DNA of 64,000 nucleotides from positions 110,867 through 174,866 of the forward strand of contig QAOA01004621.1 of NCBI GenBank assembly GCA_003255065.1, read 5' to 3'. Positions 23,684 to 35,326 of this stretch are shown one piece after another (position 1 is the stretch's first letter; the number at the start of each line of letters is the position of its first letter). Source of the stretch: Cercis canadensis. Lineage: Eukaryota; Streptophyta; Magnoliopsida; Fabales; Fabaceae. The notes beneath the pieces were generated by a model. It was given only the letters and a program-made list of their open reading frames with translations. It ran no database searches and was not told the origin of the DNA. The position numbers and the translations under genes are program-made.

Positions 23684-25343
23684 TAACAGTCTTTGTTGTT
23701 TTATACAATGGACTTTGGAAATGTTTCATTGGGCTTTATTAGTGCCTTGCTGCCTGGAATTTATATGTTAAATAATTGTAATCTGTTTCTATATTTGTGA
23801 TATTGATATTATATAACTTCATGCTTTGATGTCTCGTTACTCTAAACATTGCTAATATACTTGCTTGTGTTTGGCTATCTGATGGCGCTATAATCACTTA
23901 GGGAAGTGAGGTCTTCTAGAGGAAAAGGGAAAGGTGTTCCATAATTACTTCGTACATTTGCTTGTATTCTATCTTGCATCATCCGTCAAGGTGTGCATAA
24001 TTTTCATTTCATGTATTTTGAAATGCAATAATTGTTACACTTCTTGTTACTTTTTATTTTTCTATAGATAAATAGTCACTACAATTGCAATAAAGGAGAT
24101 TTGAATTGGGGAAGAGGATTAGGGGACCAACCTGAGAGCACAATCCACTAAGCTAGAGTTATTCCTCCTTCACTTCTCGTTACTTAAAGCTAAAGCTATA
24201 CTTAACAGTATTTCCATTTGAAATTATCATTGATCAAATGTCAAAACTAAATGATTTAGTCATGGAGGCTGCACAAACTTATAGCAGGCTGGCTAGGCAT
24301 CCTTTACATAGTATCAACGAAGAGATACAAGCACATCTAATGTTGTCATCATTGTTCACCCAATTAACTGATGAGTAGATCGCAACTATTAAGGTAAAGA
24401 CTTAAGGGTTTCACTTTCATCACCTTATTATTATATATAGTTGTTTAAATGGTTAAAATTCAAACAAGTTCATCAATTGAAAACCTTGACAGGTTGAGTC
24501 TAAAGTCTAGAATTCAAGATGGCACCTCTATATGATGACATTTTCACATGAAAATTTTCAAATGTCAAAATATATTTTCCGTTATGTTAGTTATTTTACT
24601 CTAAAGATCTTATTGTTCTTCATTCTCACTCTGAATTGTGTTCTTCACATTTTTGTGCAATCACTAGATTCTTTTCCCCCCTCCATATGTGAAAATTTTT
24701 CAGTCAGAAAACAAATGGCTTTGGATCTCATGGATGGTGATGTTCTTATTCTCAAATCTACTTCTGCCTATGTAGAAAACGACTGCTCTATGTTAACCTC
24801 ACAGTTTATTGAAGGCTACCAGACTATCCTAGAATGACAAGAAAAGTTTCACAACCGAAGATTATGCTACCTATAGAATTAGGCTAGAATTAACATAAAT
24901 GTAAACTTAAGCTAACTTTAAATTAGAACTAGTTTATGATTCTCTCTGTAATGCAACCATGAGATTTTGTCACTGATATTTTATGGAGTGCAATGTCATG
25001 ACTTTCTAAAAGCATATATGATGTTTTGGCCTATTCAATATTGTAATTTTTTTTTTCTTTGAACAATTGAGAAAAGTAGTTGATGAAATAATTTAAAATT
25101 TAAGTTTGTAAAAAAGTGTTTTCACATATAGCAGCATTCTTAATAGAATATTCTTTTGAAATGATAATGTAATTTGTCTATATCTTGTCTCTACATATTT
25201 TAGAAATTCTTTTATCTTATTTATTTTTTGTTATCTTTCTTATATATATGAGCACTTTTTATTGAAATAAATCACTAAATGTATGCCTCTAAATAGAATA
25301 AGAGATGCAATATCGATGCTTCTAAAAAAACTTATAGGGAATA
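23684..25343 (+). pseudogene. Host-gene-like fragment, copy 2
   Basis: Sister of 1-1723. The same three exon-like blocks appear at about 23899-23990, 24190-24395 and 24661-24837. The last block is longer in frame here than in copy 1, reading ...TSAYVENDCSMLTSQFIEGYQT. Downstream, the region around 25290-25345 could encode RDAISMLLKKLIGN and then joins GTTGTCTGATAGACTC, which copy 1 shows only after its 8.9-kb insertion. The family is not recognised. The left side is lost where the inverted-LTR Copia begins. Confidence 0.55.
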
Positions 25344-25543
25344 CAGGTTGTCTGATAGACTCTCTCTTACATGTATAATAATATAAGAAGAGGATTTGGC
25401 CATCTAAAAAAAAAAATGAATCAATGAAAGATGATTTACAATTAGAGCTAGAAAAATAGACGGGCTAATTTATATAACCAACAGAAGATTGGGTTGTGCT
25501 TCTAAATTGGGCTCGGGCTTGTTTTAAACAGACTGACCCAAAT
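25344..25543. other. Spacer between host copy 2 and the FAR1-like pseudogene
   Basis: AT-rich, with a GGGCTCGGGCTTG / GACTGACCC segment. No gene is seen. Confidence 0.4.
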
Positions 25544-26899
25544 TTATAGGAAGTGCTGCAAAAACTCTTCCAAATTTTGATTTAAGTGAATAAATTTCTT
25601 AACATGAGCATGCAACCCTTCACATTGAGATGTGCGCAATCCAGCAAAGAACTTGCCCCACATGTAAGCCATGGCCCACATTTTCTTCTTCGCATACATA
25701 TTTTCTGCCCATTTTTTTTTATTTTGCAACACAAACTTATTGATCAAGCCTGTCCACCGTTCTTCAAAATCCTCTACCTCAAGGTCTTGCATCATGCATT
25801 TCCAAAATTCCTCCTTGAATTTAGTATCGTGAATGTTGAGGAGGCATTTTTCAAGAGATGCCAAGCACATAGCCACTGGTGACTTCTTGGGAAAACCACC
25901 TTGATAGCAGTAGATACCCAATATTTCGGCCCATAAAGTCTAAGCCCATTATCACCAAGCCCATAACTGAACCCATTCCATAGATCCTTTAAACCTGGGA
26001 ATCTCCCTATAAATAAGAACAAGCAAGAAGTAAAAAGGACGCTTTTGAAAAACAAGAAAGAAGGATACATAAAACTCCCATTTCATAATACCCTCAGCAT
26101 CAAAACTCGGGTATGCACCCGACCATGGCCATATATCTTTTCAAGTGATCCCATTTAATCAACCTCTCTCCTTTGAGCCAAAATCAGGCATCGTCAATAG
26201 CATTCCTCATTGCAAGATCTCTATCTGTTACAATTGACTTGGGCATCTTCCCATTCATTGCCTCGAACAACTGCTTAAGGACCCATATATATATGTCTCC
26301 TCTCTCATCTAACATAAGAGTGCTGGCAAATATAACTAACTTCTTGTGATTATTTACACCGGAGAATACAAATAGTGGTTTATTGTACTTATTTTGTTTA
26401 TAGGTTGTGTCAAAAGCTAAGACATCATCGAAGATATGAAAATCAATGCGGCTAACATCATCACACCAAAATAAGTGTGTTGCAGCTTACCACTCGCATC
26501 AACTGTGTACTAGCTACAAAACAATGGATCATTCTCCAACAATTCATCCAAATAACTTAGCACTGCCATTGCATCAGGTTAATCCTTCCTCCGCTCCTTA
26601 TCACGCCGATTGTACATATCTTTTTGAAAATGTACCCTATCAAATCCTCCAGCAAGTCTAGCAAGGTTGCTCATTATGTGTGGCATTTGTATGCCACATG
26701 CTCGAATACTATTAATTAGGTTAATGTCATCTTCAGAGATCATCCAGTTAGACCGTAACATAGAAGAATACTGAAAAGGCAACAATTCATGTACATGCTT
26801 ATCAGAGAAGCTAGTGATACACCATCTGCCACTAACACGAGGCTTTGCACCCACAACAAGTAAGCTTCCTATGTTGCCTTTTCCGGTCTACCATGTTCG
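25544..26899 (-). pseudogene. FAR1/FHY3-like gene, main body (MULE-transposase-derived)
   Basis: FAR1/FHY3 proteins are plant transcription factors derived from Mutator-like transposases. On the minus strand the order is: GRWCITSFSDKHVHELLP (end of the FAR1 DNA-binding domain); LRSNWMISEDDINLINSIR, a typical FAR1-family linker (about 26790-26700); DVLAFDTTYKQNKYNKPL through SIVTDRDLAMRNAIDDA, open in one frame from about 26434 to 26188 with two of the DDE-type aspartates; FPRSHQWLCAWHLLKN (about 25880-25830); and EFWKCMMQDLEVEDFEERW to NQNLEEFLQHF. Several frame changes and stops separate these blocks. A GT...TTATTTATAG segment near 25996-26066 could be an intron. The C-terminal part and SWIM zinc finger are absent. 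The 5' end lies at 32344-32618, beyond a Copia insertion. Confidence 0.85.
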
Positions 26900-26904
26900 A
26901 AAAC

Positions 26905-27583
26905 TGTTGGTATTTTATTAAAAATAAATATATGTTTAATGCCTAACGGTTATATATGTTACAACTTCTCTTCTCTATGTTTATTGTGTTTAAAGGCTTT
27001 TGTTATTAGCCTTAAAACTATTCAGTTATGACTATGTAACTGCATTATAAAATGTTTTGAAATGCTTTAATTGGCTGAATGGTTTTGGCTTTTAATTGGC
27101 TGTTTTATTTGTGCTTTGATTCTTTGTTTTAAAAGCTTATAATATTTATTTAATTGTGGCTAACAGCTAGAATTTGAAAAGGTAGTACACTACACTATAT
27201 ATATGTGTATGTGCTTCTACAATTGAAAAAAGTATGAGATACATTTGTAAGTGCAATCTAATTGTAGTGTGTGCATATTATTTGCTTATATTGTGTGAGC
27301 AAACACTTGGGTAGAGAAGAGTGTTGGAGAGAGTCCTTTCCTCCTATTTGTGCAGAATATTAGAGGATAAACAGTGTGGCTACCAGGTTGTTGTATCCTG
27401 GAGACAACGTGTCTAGAACTCGCTGCACCTGGTGGATATACAAAAAATACCTGCGAGAGGCATGAATTGTCTTAAAGAAAGCGAGATACCCGTGCCTCAT
27501 CCTGGTGCCACATATCTAATTTTTCTCTAACCTATTGTTATTATTTGTATTTTATTTTCTATTTTGTAGGCTTAGGAACAACA
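26905..27583 (+). repeat. 5' LTR of the Copia element
   Basis: Begins TGTTGGTATTTTATT and ends GGAACAACA. Pairs with 31659-32338. Confidence 0.92.
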
Positions 27584-27680
27584 ATTTTAAGACAATTCAA
27601 ATCTAGACTTATATCCCATAGATCCTACAATCAAATCTAATGGAGGTGTTGGTGATCTCAACAAGCATAAGGAAACAAGC

Positions 27681-28809
27681 TTGGAGAGTTTAATCACTCG
27701 CATTAGAGTAGAGGAAGAAGCTAGAAGCCAAGACATGCTCATGACTCAAAATTGTAATGGTAGTTCAACAACTACCACCAAGGTACATGCTCTTGGAACT
27801 AGTGACTCTTTGTCTAAAGGTCAGATTCAATATGTTATTTTGAAGCCATATAATAAGGGGATGAAAATATCATACAAGAAAAGCCCATATAATAATGAGG
27901 GCAACTTCACCCAAAAGAGAAATGAATCACCCTTTTGACCTTCTTCATGTTTTGTTTGTGGCGCATGGGCATTTTGCAAAAAGTTGTAAATACCGGAAAC
28001 GTGGACCTAATCCTCAAGCCAACATTACCAAAGAGCCACTTGTGGCTTTGATTACTGAAGTTAACATGCTTGAAGTGTCTAAGGGTCGGTGGGCTGATTC
28101 TAGTGCTACTAGGCACATTTGTTTTGAAAAGGATTGGTTCAAGATGTACAAACCTTTTGAGAATCCTAAGGAAATAATGCTTGGTGATGCCCATACTACT
28201 AAAATTTTGGGTAAAGGTGATGTGGAATTGAGCTTTACTTCTGGGCATATTCTCACTCTCAAGAATGTGCTCTATACCCCCCAAATGAAGAAGAATCTTA
28301 TGTCTTCATATCTTCTCAATAAGGCTGGCTTCAAACAAACTATTGAATCAGATCAATATGTTATTACTAAGAATGGAATGTTTGTGAGCAAAGGGTATGC
28401 TAGTGATGGTATGTTCAAATTGAATGTTAACATGAATAATATATCTTCAAGTTCTGTTTATATGCTTTCTTCTTTAAATTTTTGGCATGAACGTTTATGT
28501 CATATAAATAGCAAATATGTGCAAAGGATGGGTAACTTAGGATTAATTCCTAAATTGAGCAAAGATTTTGAAAAATGTGATTTTTGTAGTATGTCAAAAA
28601 TCACAAGAGGATCTCACAAAAGTGTAGCAAGAGATTCTAAATTTTTGGATTTAATTCATACTGATATTTGTGAATTTGATGGTGTTTTGACTCGTGGAGG
28701 GAAAAGGTATTTTATCACTTTTATAGAAGACTTTTCAAAATATACTTATGTATATTTGATGGCACATAAAAGTGAACCTTTTGAGAAATTAAAAAAAAAT
28801 TCTAAATGA
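27681..28809 (+). pseudogene. Copia gag end, protease and integrase N-part
   Basis: Visible in order: [16 protein letters not shown] (gag C-terminal part), a CCHC zinc knuckle near 27950 (CxxC...GHFAKSC), the aspartic protease region WADSSATRHIC with LYTPQMKKNLMSSYLL, the pre-integrase LNFWHERLCHIN and CDFCSMSKITRGSHK, then the integrase core LIHTDICEFDGV and YFITFIEDFSKYTYVYLM. Part of a broken Copia polyprotein. Confidence 0.85.
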
Positions 28810-28999
28810 AGTTGAAAATCAATTTGAAAAGAAAATAAAGCATTTTCGAAGTGATAGAGGAAGAGAATTTGAATCAAATGAATTGAATAATTTTATTCAA
28901 AGTTTAGGAATTATTCATTAAGTTACTCCTCCTTATTCACCTACATCTAATGGAGTTGCTGAACGTAAAAATAGAACTCTTATTAATCTTACAAATTAT

Positions 29000-31088
29000 A
29001 TGCTTTTACATTCAGGTGCTCCATATAGTTTTTGGGGTGAAGCTATTTTGACAGCCTATTATGTTCTTAACCGTGTTCCTCACAAAAAGCTTTTTAAAAC
29101 TCATTTTGAGTTATGGAAAGAGCATAAGCCTAGTTTGAGTTATTTTAAAGTTTGGGGATGTTTATCCTATGTGAGGATTGTAGATCCGCAAAGATCTAAA
29201 TTGGGTGCTCAAGCTTCTTCTTGTGCTTTTATTGGTTATACTTTGAATAGTACAACATATAGATTTTTTGATCTTGAACACAATGTGATTATAGAATCAA
29301 GTGATGCTATTTTTCATAAAAATAAATTTCTTTTTAATTTTAAAAATAGTGGGGGTCAAGGATTTTTAAATGAAAATGAACCTCACTCTTCTACGTCTTC
29401 TACTTCTTTACAAGTTAAAAGAAATTTTGAAATAGAGCCTAGAAGGAGTAAAAGAGCTAGAGTGGAAAAATATTTTGGTCATGATTATATAATTTATAAT
29501 GTGGAGGATACTCCAAGTTCTTTGCAAGGAGCTTTAGTATCACATGATTATATTTTCTAGAGAGAAGCAATAAATGATGAAATTGAATCTCTTGTGTCTA
29601 ATAGAACATGGAAATTAGTTGATTTTCCTCCTGGTTGTGTAGCTATTGGTTGTAAATGGATTTTAAGGAAAAAGTTGAAACCTGATAGTACTATAGAAAA
29701 ATACAAAGCCAGGTTGGTGGCTAAGGGTTTTACTCAAAAAGAAGATTTGGATTTCTTTGATATTTTTTCTCCTGTTGCTAGAATTACATCCATTAGATTG
29801 TTGATTGCTATTACTGCTATTCATGAAATGTATATTCATCAAATGGATGTAAAGACAGCTTTTGAATGGAGATTTAGATGAAGAAATATATATGCAACAA
29901 CCTGAAGGTTTTGTTGTGAAAGGCTAAGAGAATAAAGTATGCAGATTAGTTAAGTCTTTGTATGGACTTAAACAAGCTCCTAAGCAATGACATGAGAAAT
30001 TTGATTTGTGTATGCTTGAAAATGGTTTTAAATCTAGTGAATGTGATAAATGTTTGTATTTCAAATGTGTTGATAATTCTCATGTTATTATAAGCTTGTA
30101 TGTGGATGATTTGTTAATTTTTGGTACAAGTTTATCTATTATAGAAGGTACTAAAAATTTGCTTCATAATAATTTTAGCATGAAAGATCTTGGTGAAGCA
30201 AATGTTATTCTTGGCATGAGAATCACTAGAATGCATGATGAAATTTTTCTTGATCAATCTCATTATGTAGAGAAAGTTTTGAACAAATTTGATTATAATA
30301 ATGTTAAGTATGTCCTAACTCCTTTATCTGCTAATGGTAGTTTAAATCTTATTACGGATGATAGATTTATTGTGAAACAAGAGGAATATGCTAGCATTGT
30401 TGGGAGTCTTCGTTATTTAACTGATTGTACAAGGCCTGATATTGCATTTGCAGTTGGACTACTTGGTAGATTTACTAGTAAACCAAGTATAGAACATTGG
30501 CATGAAATTGACCATGTTATGAGATATCTATGTGGTACTAAAAATTATGGTTTATTTTATAAAAGATATCTAGCTGTGGTTGAAGCTTATACTGATGCTG
30601 ATTACAATATATTAGGTGACTCTTTTTGTACTTCTGGTTATATATTTATTTTGGGTAGTTGTGCAATTTGTTGAAAATCTAAGAAACAACAAATAATTGC
30701 AAACTCAACCATGGAAGCTGAGCTTATTGCTCTAGCAGTAGCTAGTGGTGAGGCTAGGTGGTTGAAAGATTTATTATATGAAATTCCTATTTGGGAAAAA
30801 CCAATACCACCTATATTGATACATTGTGATAGTACTGCTGCTATTGGTAGAGTACAAAACCGTTACTATAACGGTAAATCCAAACCTATAAGGAGGAAAT
30901 ATAATATTGTGAGATCTTACATAAATAATGGTACCATACATGTGAGTTATGTAAGATCAGAGAATAATCTTGCGGATCCGTTAACAAAATCTCTAAATAG
31001 AGAAAATGTTTGGAATACATCAAGAGGGATGGGGTTGAAGCCCAAAGAAAATCATACTACTTATGAGGATACCCTACCTAGTGATTAG
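29000..31088 (+). pseudogene. Copia integrase C-part, reverse transcriptase and RNase H
   Basis: Visible: PYSFWGEAILTAYYVLNRVP and FKVWGCLSYVRI (integrase C-terminal side), then TWKLVDFPPG, CKWILRKKL, KARLVAKGFTQ and HQMDVKTAF (reverse transcriptase start). SLYVDDLLIFG (catalytic YVDD) and GSLRYLTDCTRPDIAFAVG follow, then the RNase H portion with YTDADYN, MEAELIALAVASGEARWL and HVSYVRSENNLADPLTKSL. The order integrase before reverse transcriptase is diagnostic of Copia. Broken. Confidence 0.9.
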
Positions 31089-31658
31089 AAATCCTAAGAA
31101 CTAGGTTCAAATGGAAAAATGAATCATAGAGTAAGTCATGAGTGTGGGATACACCATATATTTAGGAGAATATTCTTCTCATAAACCACCCCTAAGGTGT
31201 AGGTGTATCTATCTTGCTAAATGATGGAGGATGAATTTTCTAAAACTCTTAATGAATTTTGTAGCTCTTAAGAGTGGGGTGTCACAAAGTAGCAAGAGCA
31301 CCCTTGACAGATTCACCTATATGAGTATTGTGAAGTGAGGCTGCTTCTATGAGAATAAGGGCTTAATTCTCAAATAGTACTCATGAAACCAGGATAACGC
31401 ACAAAGGCCGGTTTAATGTGCAGGCTTAGGGCTCTATATTGCACTTGGATTATTATTTGTAAGATATATATCTTGTCTCCCTTAAGTAGTCATAGTTCAA
31501 GGCAATAGATCACTACTGGCTCAGGAACAAGTATATATATTTTTTACTAAGTAGAGGTTCAAGGCAATGCTACCTCTATTATGGATAATAGTCTGTCTCT
31601 ACCCAAGTGTCTACGTTTTTGTCTTTTGTGTTTATTTTTTATAAAATAAGTGGGGGAT

Positions 31659-32338
31659 TGTTGGTATTTTATTAAAAATAAATATATGTTTAATGCCTAA
31701 CGGTTATATATGTTACAACTTCTCTTCTCTATGTTTATTGTGTTTAAAGGCTTTTGTTATTAGCCTTAAAACTATTCAGTTATGGCTATGTAACTGCATT
31801 ATAAAATGCATTGAATTGCTTTAATTGGCTAAATGGTTTTGGCTTTTAATTGGCTATTTTATTTGTGTTTTGATTCTTTGTTTTAGAAGCTTATAATATT
31901 TATTTAATTGTGGCTAACAACTAGAATTTGAAAAGGTAGTACACTACACTATATATATGTGTATGTGCTTCTACAATTGAAAAGAGTATGAGATACATTT
32001 GTAAGTGTAATCTAATTGTAGTGTGTGTATATTATTTACTTATATTGTGTGAGCAAACACTTGGGTAGAGAAGAGTGTTGGAGAAAGTCCTTTCCTCCTA
32101 TTTGTGCAGAATATTGGAGGATAAACAGTGTAACTACCGGGCTGTTGTATCCTGGAGGCAACGCGTCTAGAACTCGCTGCACCTGGTGGATATATAAAAA
32201 ATCACCTGCGAGAGGCGTGAAATGTCTTAAAGAAATCGAAATACCTGTGCCTCATCCTGGTGCCACATATCTAATTTTTCTCTAACTTATTGTTATTATT
32301 TGTATTTTATTTTCTATTTTGTAGGCTTGAGAACAACA
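31659..32338 (+). repeat. 3' LTR of the Copia element
   Basis: Begins TGTTGGTATTTTATT after the polypurine tract and ends GAGAACAACA before the AAAAC target duplication. Confidence 0.92.
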
Positions 32339-32343
32339 AAAAC

Positions 32344-32618
32344 TTCTCTATCCAATAACTCTCTGAACAACATACAAACTTATGCCGGATAATTTGATCA
32401 AATTTGTTCTGGCCCGCATTGTTCTGTCAAGGTCCAAAACCATTAACCCAGGCATATTGCTTGTAAAATTCCCAAGCAACTTCTTCGTTGACAAACTCCA
32501 TTTCTCTAACCTTTATTGGAGTCAATTTCTCCTTTTTAAAATCTTCAAACATGCTACTCCCTTGCCCTTCCATATTTAGATTAATGTAGCTGGTTGCAAA
32601 AATCAGACTTCTGACCAA
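32344..32618 (-). pseudogene. FAR1/FHY3-like gene, N-terminal fragment
   Basis: The minus strand reads MEFVNEEVAWEFYKQYAWVNGFG, the start of the FAR1 DNA-binding domain (G/M-x-F-x-S-x-EEA-x-x-FYxxYAxxxGF). A TGA follows, and the domain then continues with QNKFDQIIRHKFVCCSESYW in another register. The fragment ends at the AAAAC target duplication of the Copia insertion, and the other half of the domain resumes at 26899. Stops and a frame change lie outside the Copia insertion, so the gene was probably decaying independently of it. Nothing promoter-like is clear upstream. Confidence 0.8.
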
Positions 32619-34310
32619 AATGACTTCAGCAATCTAACCTTTTACTACATTTTCCTTGAGCAACTAGTCAAACTGCCAAAAATACTAAAAACTAAAACTA
32701 TAAAATACACACAGAATACACGAACAACCAGAGCTTCACGATTTACCCAATATCTCGATACATCAAATTAGCAATCTAAGTGACAAGTCTAGCAATTTTC
32801 CTAAAATTTTATAGAGTACATCGAAACTAAAGATTTCTTAACCAAAACACTATAATGGAAAGTTTGCTAAATTATTAAAAAAATATAGAGTTAAATATAT
32901 TTTTTGTCACTGAATTATTTTTTAAATATTACTTTAGTCATTGATTTATTTTTTGTGTAACTTTAATCCTCAAATAATCATCCTACACACCAAATAAATC
33001 CTTTAAGTAATTTTTTTTGTGCTACGGATGATTGACTTAGTGAACAATGTGATTATTTGATAATTAAAGTGATATAAAAATAAATTAATAATTAAAGTAA
33101 TATTTGAGAAATAATCTAAGGACAAAAAAAATATATTACTCAAAAATATATACGAATCAGCTGCATCAAGTATGAACCGAAACAAAAAAATTTCCGCCTT
33201 AAGTGACAGAACCCTCTAAAATACCTCCAATGGGTTGATGGAATCACCACAAATCACAAAAAAATAAAATGTATAATTGTTGCAGATCGAGGGAATGGAT
33301 TACCCAAATTGGTAGATTTGTCCCAGAAATAGCCAACCCGAATTGGAAACGGTTTTGGACTTAACAACATATATATTTTACATGCAGGGACTAAAATGTA
33401 ACAAACACCATGAAACCGAATATGAACTTTGCCAGTAATCCATTTGTTTATTCCCAATAAATAACTAATGTCCAACTGACACATCTCACTGACAACGCAT
33501 TGTACTAGTACAACACGCTGCATCGCAGACATGCCCTTTAATCAAAGACAATTTTGTTAGGAATATTTGATAGAGGTGAAAGTGAAAAAAAATGAAAAAT
33601 AGATGTGTTAAAAATTTGGAACGCATATCATTTTTACATTTTACATCTAATTATTGTAGATGAAGTGATGATTGATGAACATTGAAAATGAGATGCAGCT
33701 TATATTCATTCTTCACCCTTAGATTAAAAGAATGTTTTGTTTGAGAACATACCATGGACTACCTTTTTGGATGAGTCAATTTTATAATTGCTCTGAAGAA
33801 AGGATAGTTTGTGTTGACAAATCAAATATTCCCAATCTAACTTGAGTAAATTGTAATTTAAGTCCTTGAAAGATTTTAGTTTCAACAAAATAGTTCCTCA
33901 CATTGTTTGTAATAAAATGATCCTTAAGAGATCAAGATTCTTAACAAATTGGTCTATTGTTACTACTATCTATTATCATTAACAGAAATGATGACATGAC
34001 ACTATTAGTATCCTAAGAGTCACGTTAACTGTTGAACTAACTATTTTAAAAACTGGATTGGATCGGCCGATCCAACTAGTGCCTGGTAAGATTGGTTCAT
34101 GCCCCTGAACCGCTGTAGCAGTTAAACCGCCTAAAACCAATGAGAACCACTGAACCAATCTGATTTTGCACAAATCGGTCGGCTTGAAAAATTTGAAAAA
34201 AAATAAAGGAAATTTGTCCACATCCAAATTCAAACTTGTACCCCTTGCTTCAAAATAACAGTTTTTTGCCACTAAGACATCTCACTGTTTTAGTATATTT
34301 CCACATATAA
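32619..34310. other. Intergenic DNA without a recognisable gene
   Basis: AT-rich, with short open frames only. A segment at 34030-34270 contains GGATCGGCCGATCC and repeated TGAACCG / AACCG words followed by GCCACTAAGACATCTCACT, which resembles a dispersed plant repeat, but ends are not clear. Confidence 0.4.
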
Positions 34311-34319
34311 ATATATTTA

Positions 34320-35317
34320 GGGAAAAGTTCAAAAAACCTCATGAACTATACTCTTGTTGCACTTTACCCCTCATGTTTAAAAAACGTAGGAAATATCTCT
34401 TTCAACTACGAAAACATGCGTTTTACCCCTAAATATCATACGGACGTCCATTAATGGACAGAAAGAATCACGTGTCTGGCATGTGGAGTGTTTAATCTGG
34501 GCTATAGTGCAATTTATAAGGGTATAAATAAAAATATATTTATTAAAGTGGGTCAAAAAGTAATATTTATAAAGTTTTGGGGCCAAATTATAATATTAAA
34601 AAATTATCATCTTCAACCTCCAACAGGTATCAATTTCCAGAATTTGACCCGTTTTCAAATCCATTCAGGTCCTCTTCATATCTCTCTCATTTCTCAACTA
34701 AAATTTGCAAATCATATACTATTTTAAAGCTTGTGAAATTTGCAACAACGTTATGCTATTAGTTTTAAGATTGAAGCTCAAAATGAAACACAAAAAGCTA
34801 AAGGCAGCCGCAACAACAACGGTACATGTCACTCAATCCGACCAATCAAGAATGAATTTCTCCAAATTCTTTAAGGGGTTTTGTGCGAAATTTGTTTTCT
34901 AACACTACCCAAGTAATTTCTTTTTTCCAATGGTTCAATCTTTCTCCAAATTCTTTAAGGGGTTTCGAAATTCATTTTCTAACACTACCCAAGCAAGTTT
35001 TGAGGATATTAGCTATGGTTTTTTGAGTTCCTAGCTGCGATTTTACTTCTTCTCTTATTCCTCTCTAATTAAGAACAAATTCCTCCAATTTTTTTGAAGG
35101 GTTTTGGAGTTCCTAGCTATGGTTTTCTGGTATTCTGAGTTTTGAGACTGCACGTGCATGGCATGTGATTCTTTCTGTCCATTAATTGATGTCCATCTGG
35201 TATTTAGGGGTAAAACACACATTTTCGTAGTTAAAAGAGGTCTTTCCTACGTTTTTGAAGCATAGGGGATAAAGCGCAACAAGAGTATAGTTCAAGGGGG
35301 TTTTTTGGACTTTTTTC
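34320..35317. mobile_element. Non-autonomous MULE with perfect 9-bp target duplication
   Basis: Long inverted ends of about 170-190 bp: GGGAAAAGTTCAAAAAACC from 34320, and on the other strand GAAAAAAGTCCAAAAAACCC from 35317. Both continue through TGAACTATACTCTTGTTGC, ACGTAGGAAA and TTTACCCCTAAATA-type words. The flanks are identical 9-mers ATATATTTA (34311-34319 and 35318-35326), the size used by Mutator-like elements. At 998 bp it has no transposase. Internal repeats lie at 34858-34915 and 34942-34996. Confidence 0.9.
34858..34996 (+). repeat. Internal direct repeat in the MULE
   Basis: Two units of about 55-58 bp (34858-34915, 34942-34996), each with TTCTCCAAATTCTTTAAGG and TTTTCTAACACTACCCAAG. 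A third weaker match is near 35082-35109. Confidence 0.8.
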
Positions 35318-35326
35318 ATATATTTA

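Larger units (their letters stand above)
26905..32338 (+). mobile_element. Copia LTR retrotransposon inserted in the FAR1-like gene
   Basis: The 5' LTR is 26905-27583 and the 3' LTR is 31659-32338, about 680 bp each, TGTTGG...CAACA. An exact 5-bp duplication AAAAC flanks the element (26900-26904, 32339-32343). The internal order is gag remnant, zinc knuckle, protease, integrase, reverse transcriptase, RNase H, as in Copia. A polypurine tract AAGTGGGGGATT lies just before 31659. By eye the LTRs differ at about 30 of 680 sites, mostly transitions. At 1.3e-8 substitutions per site per year that is 1-2 million years, older at slower woody-plant rates. The coding part is broken in several places, but the ends are complete. 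Confidence 0.92.
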
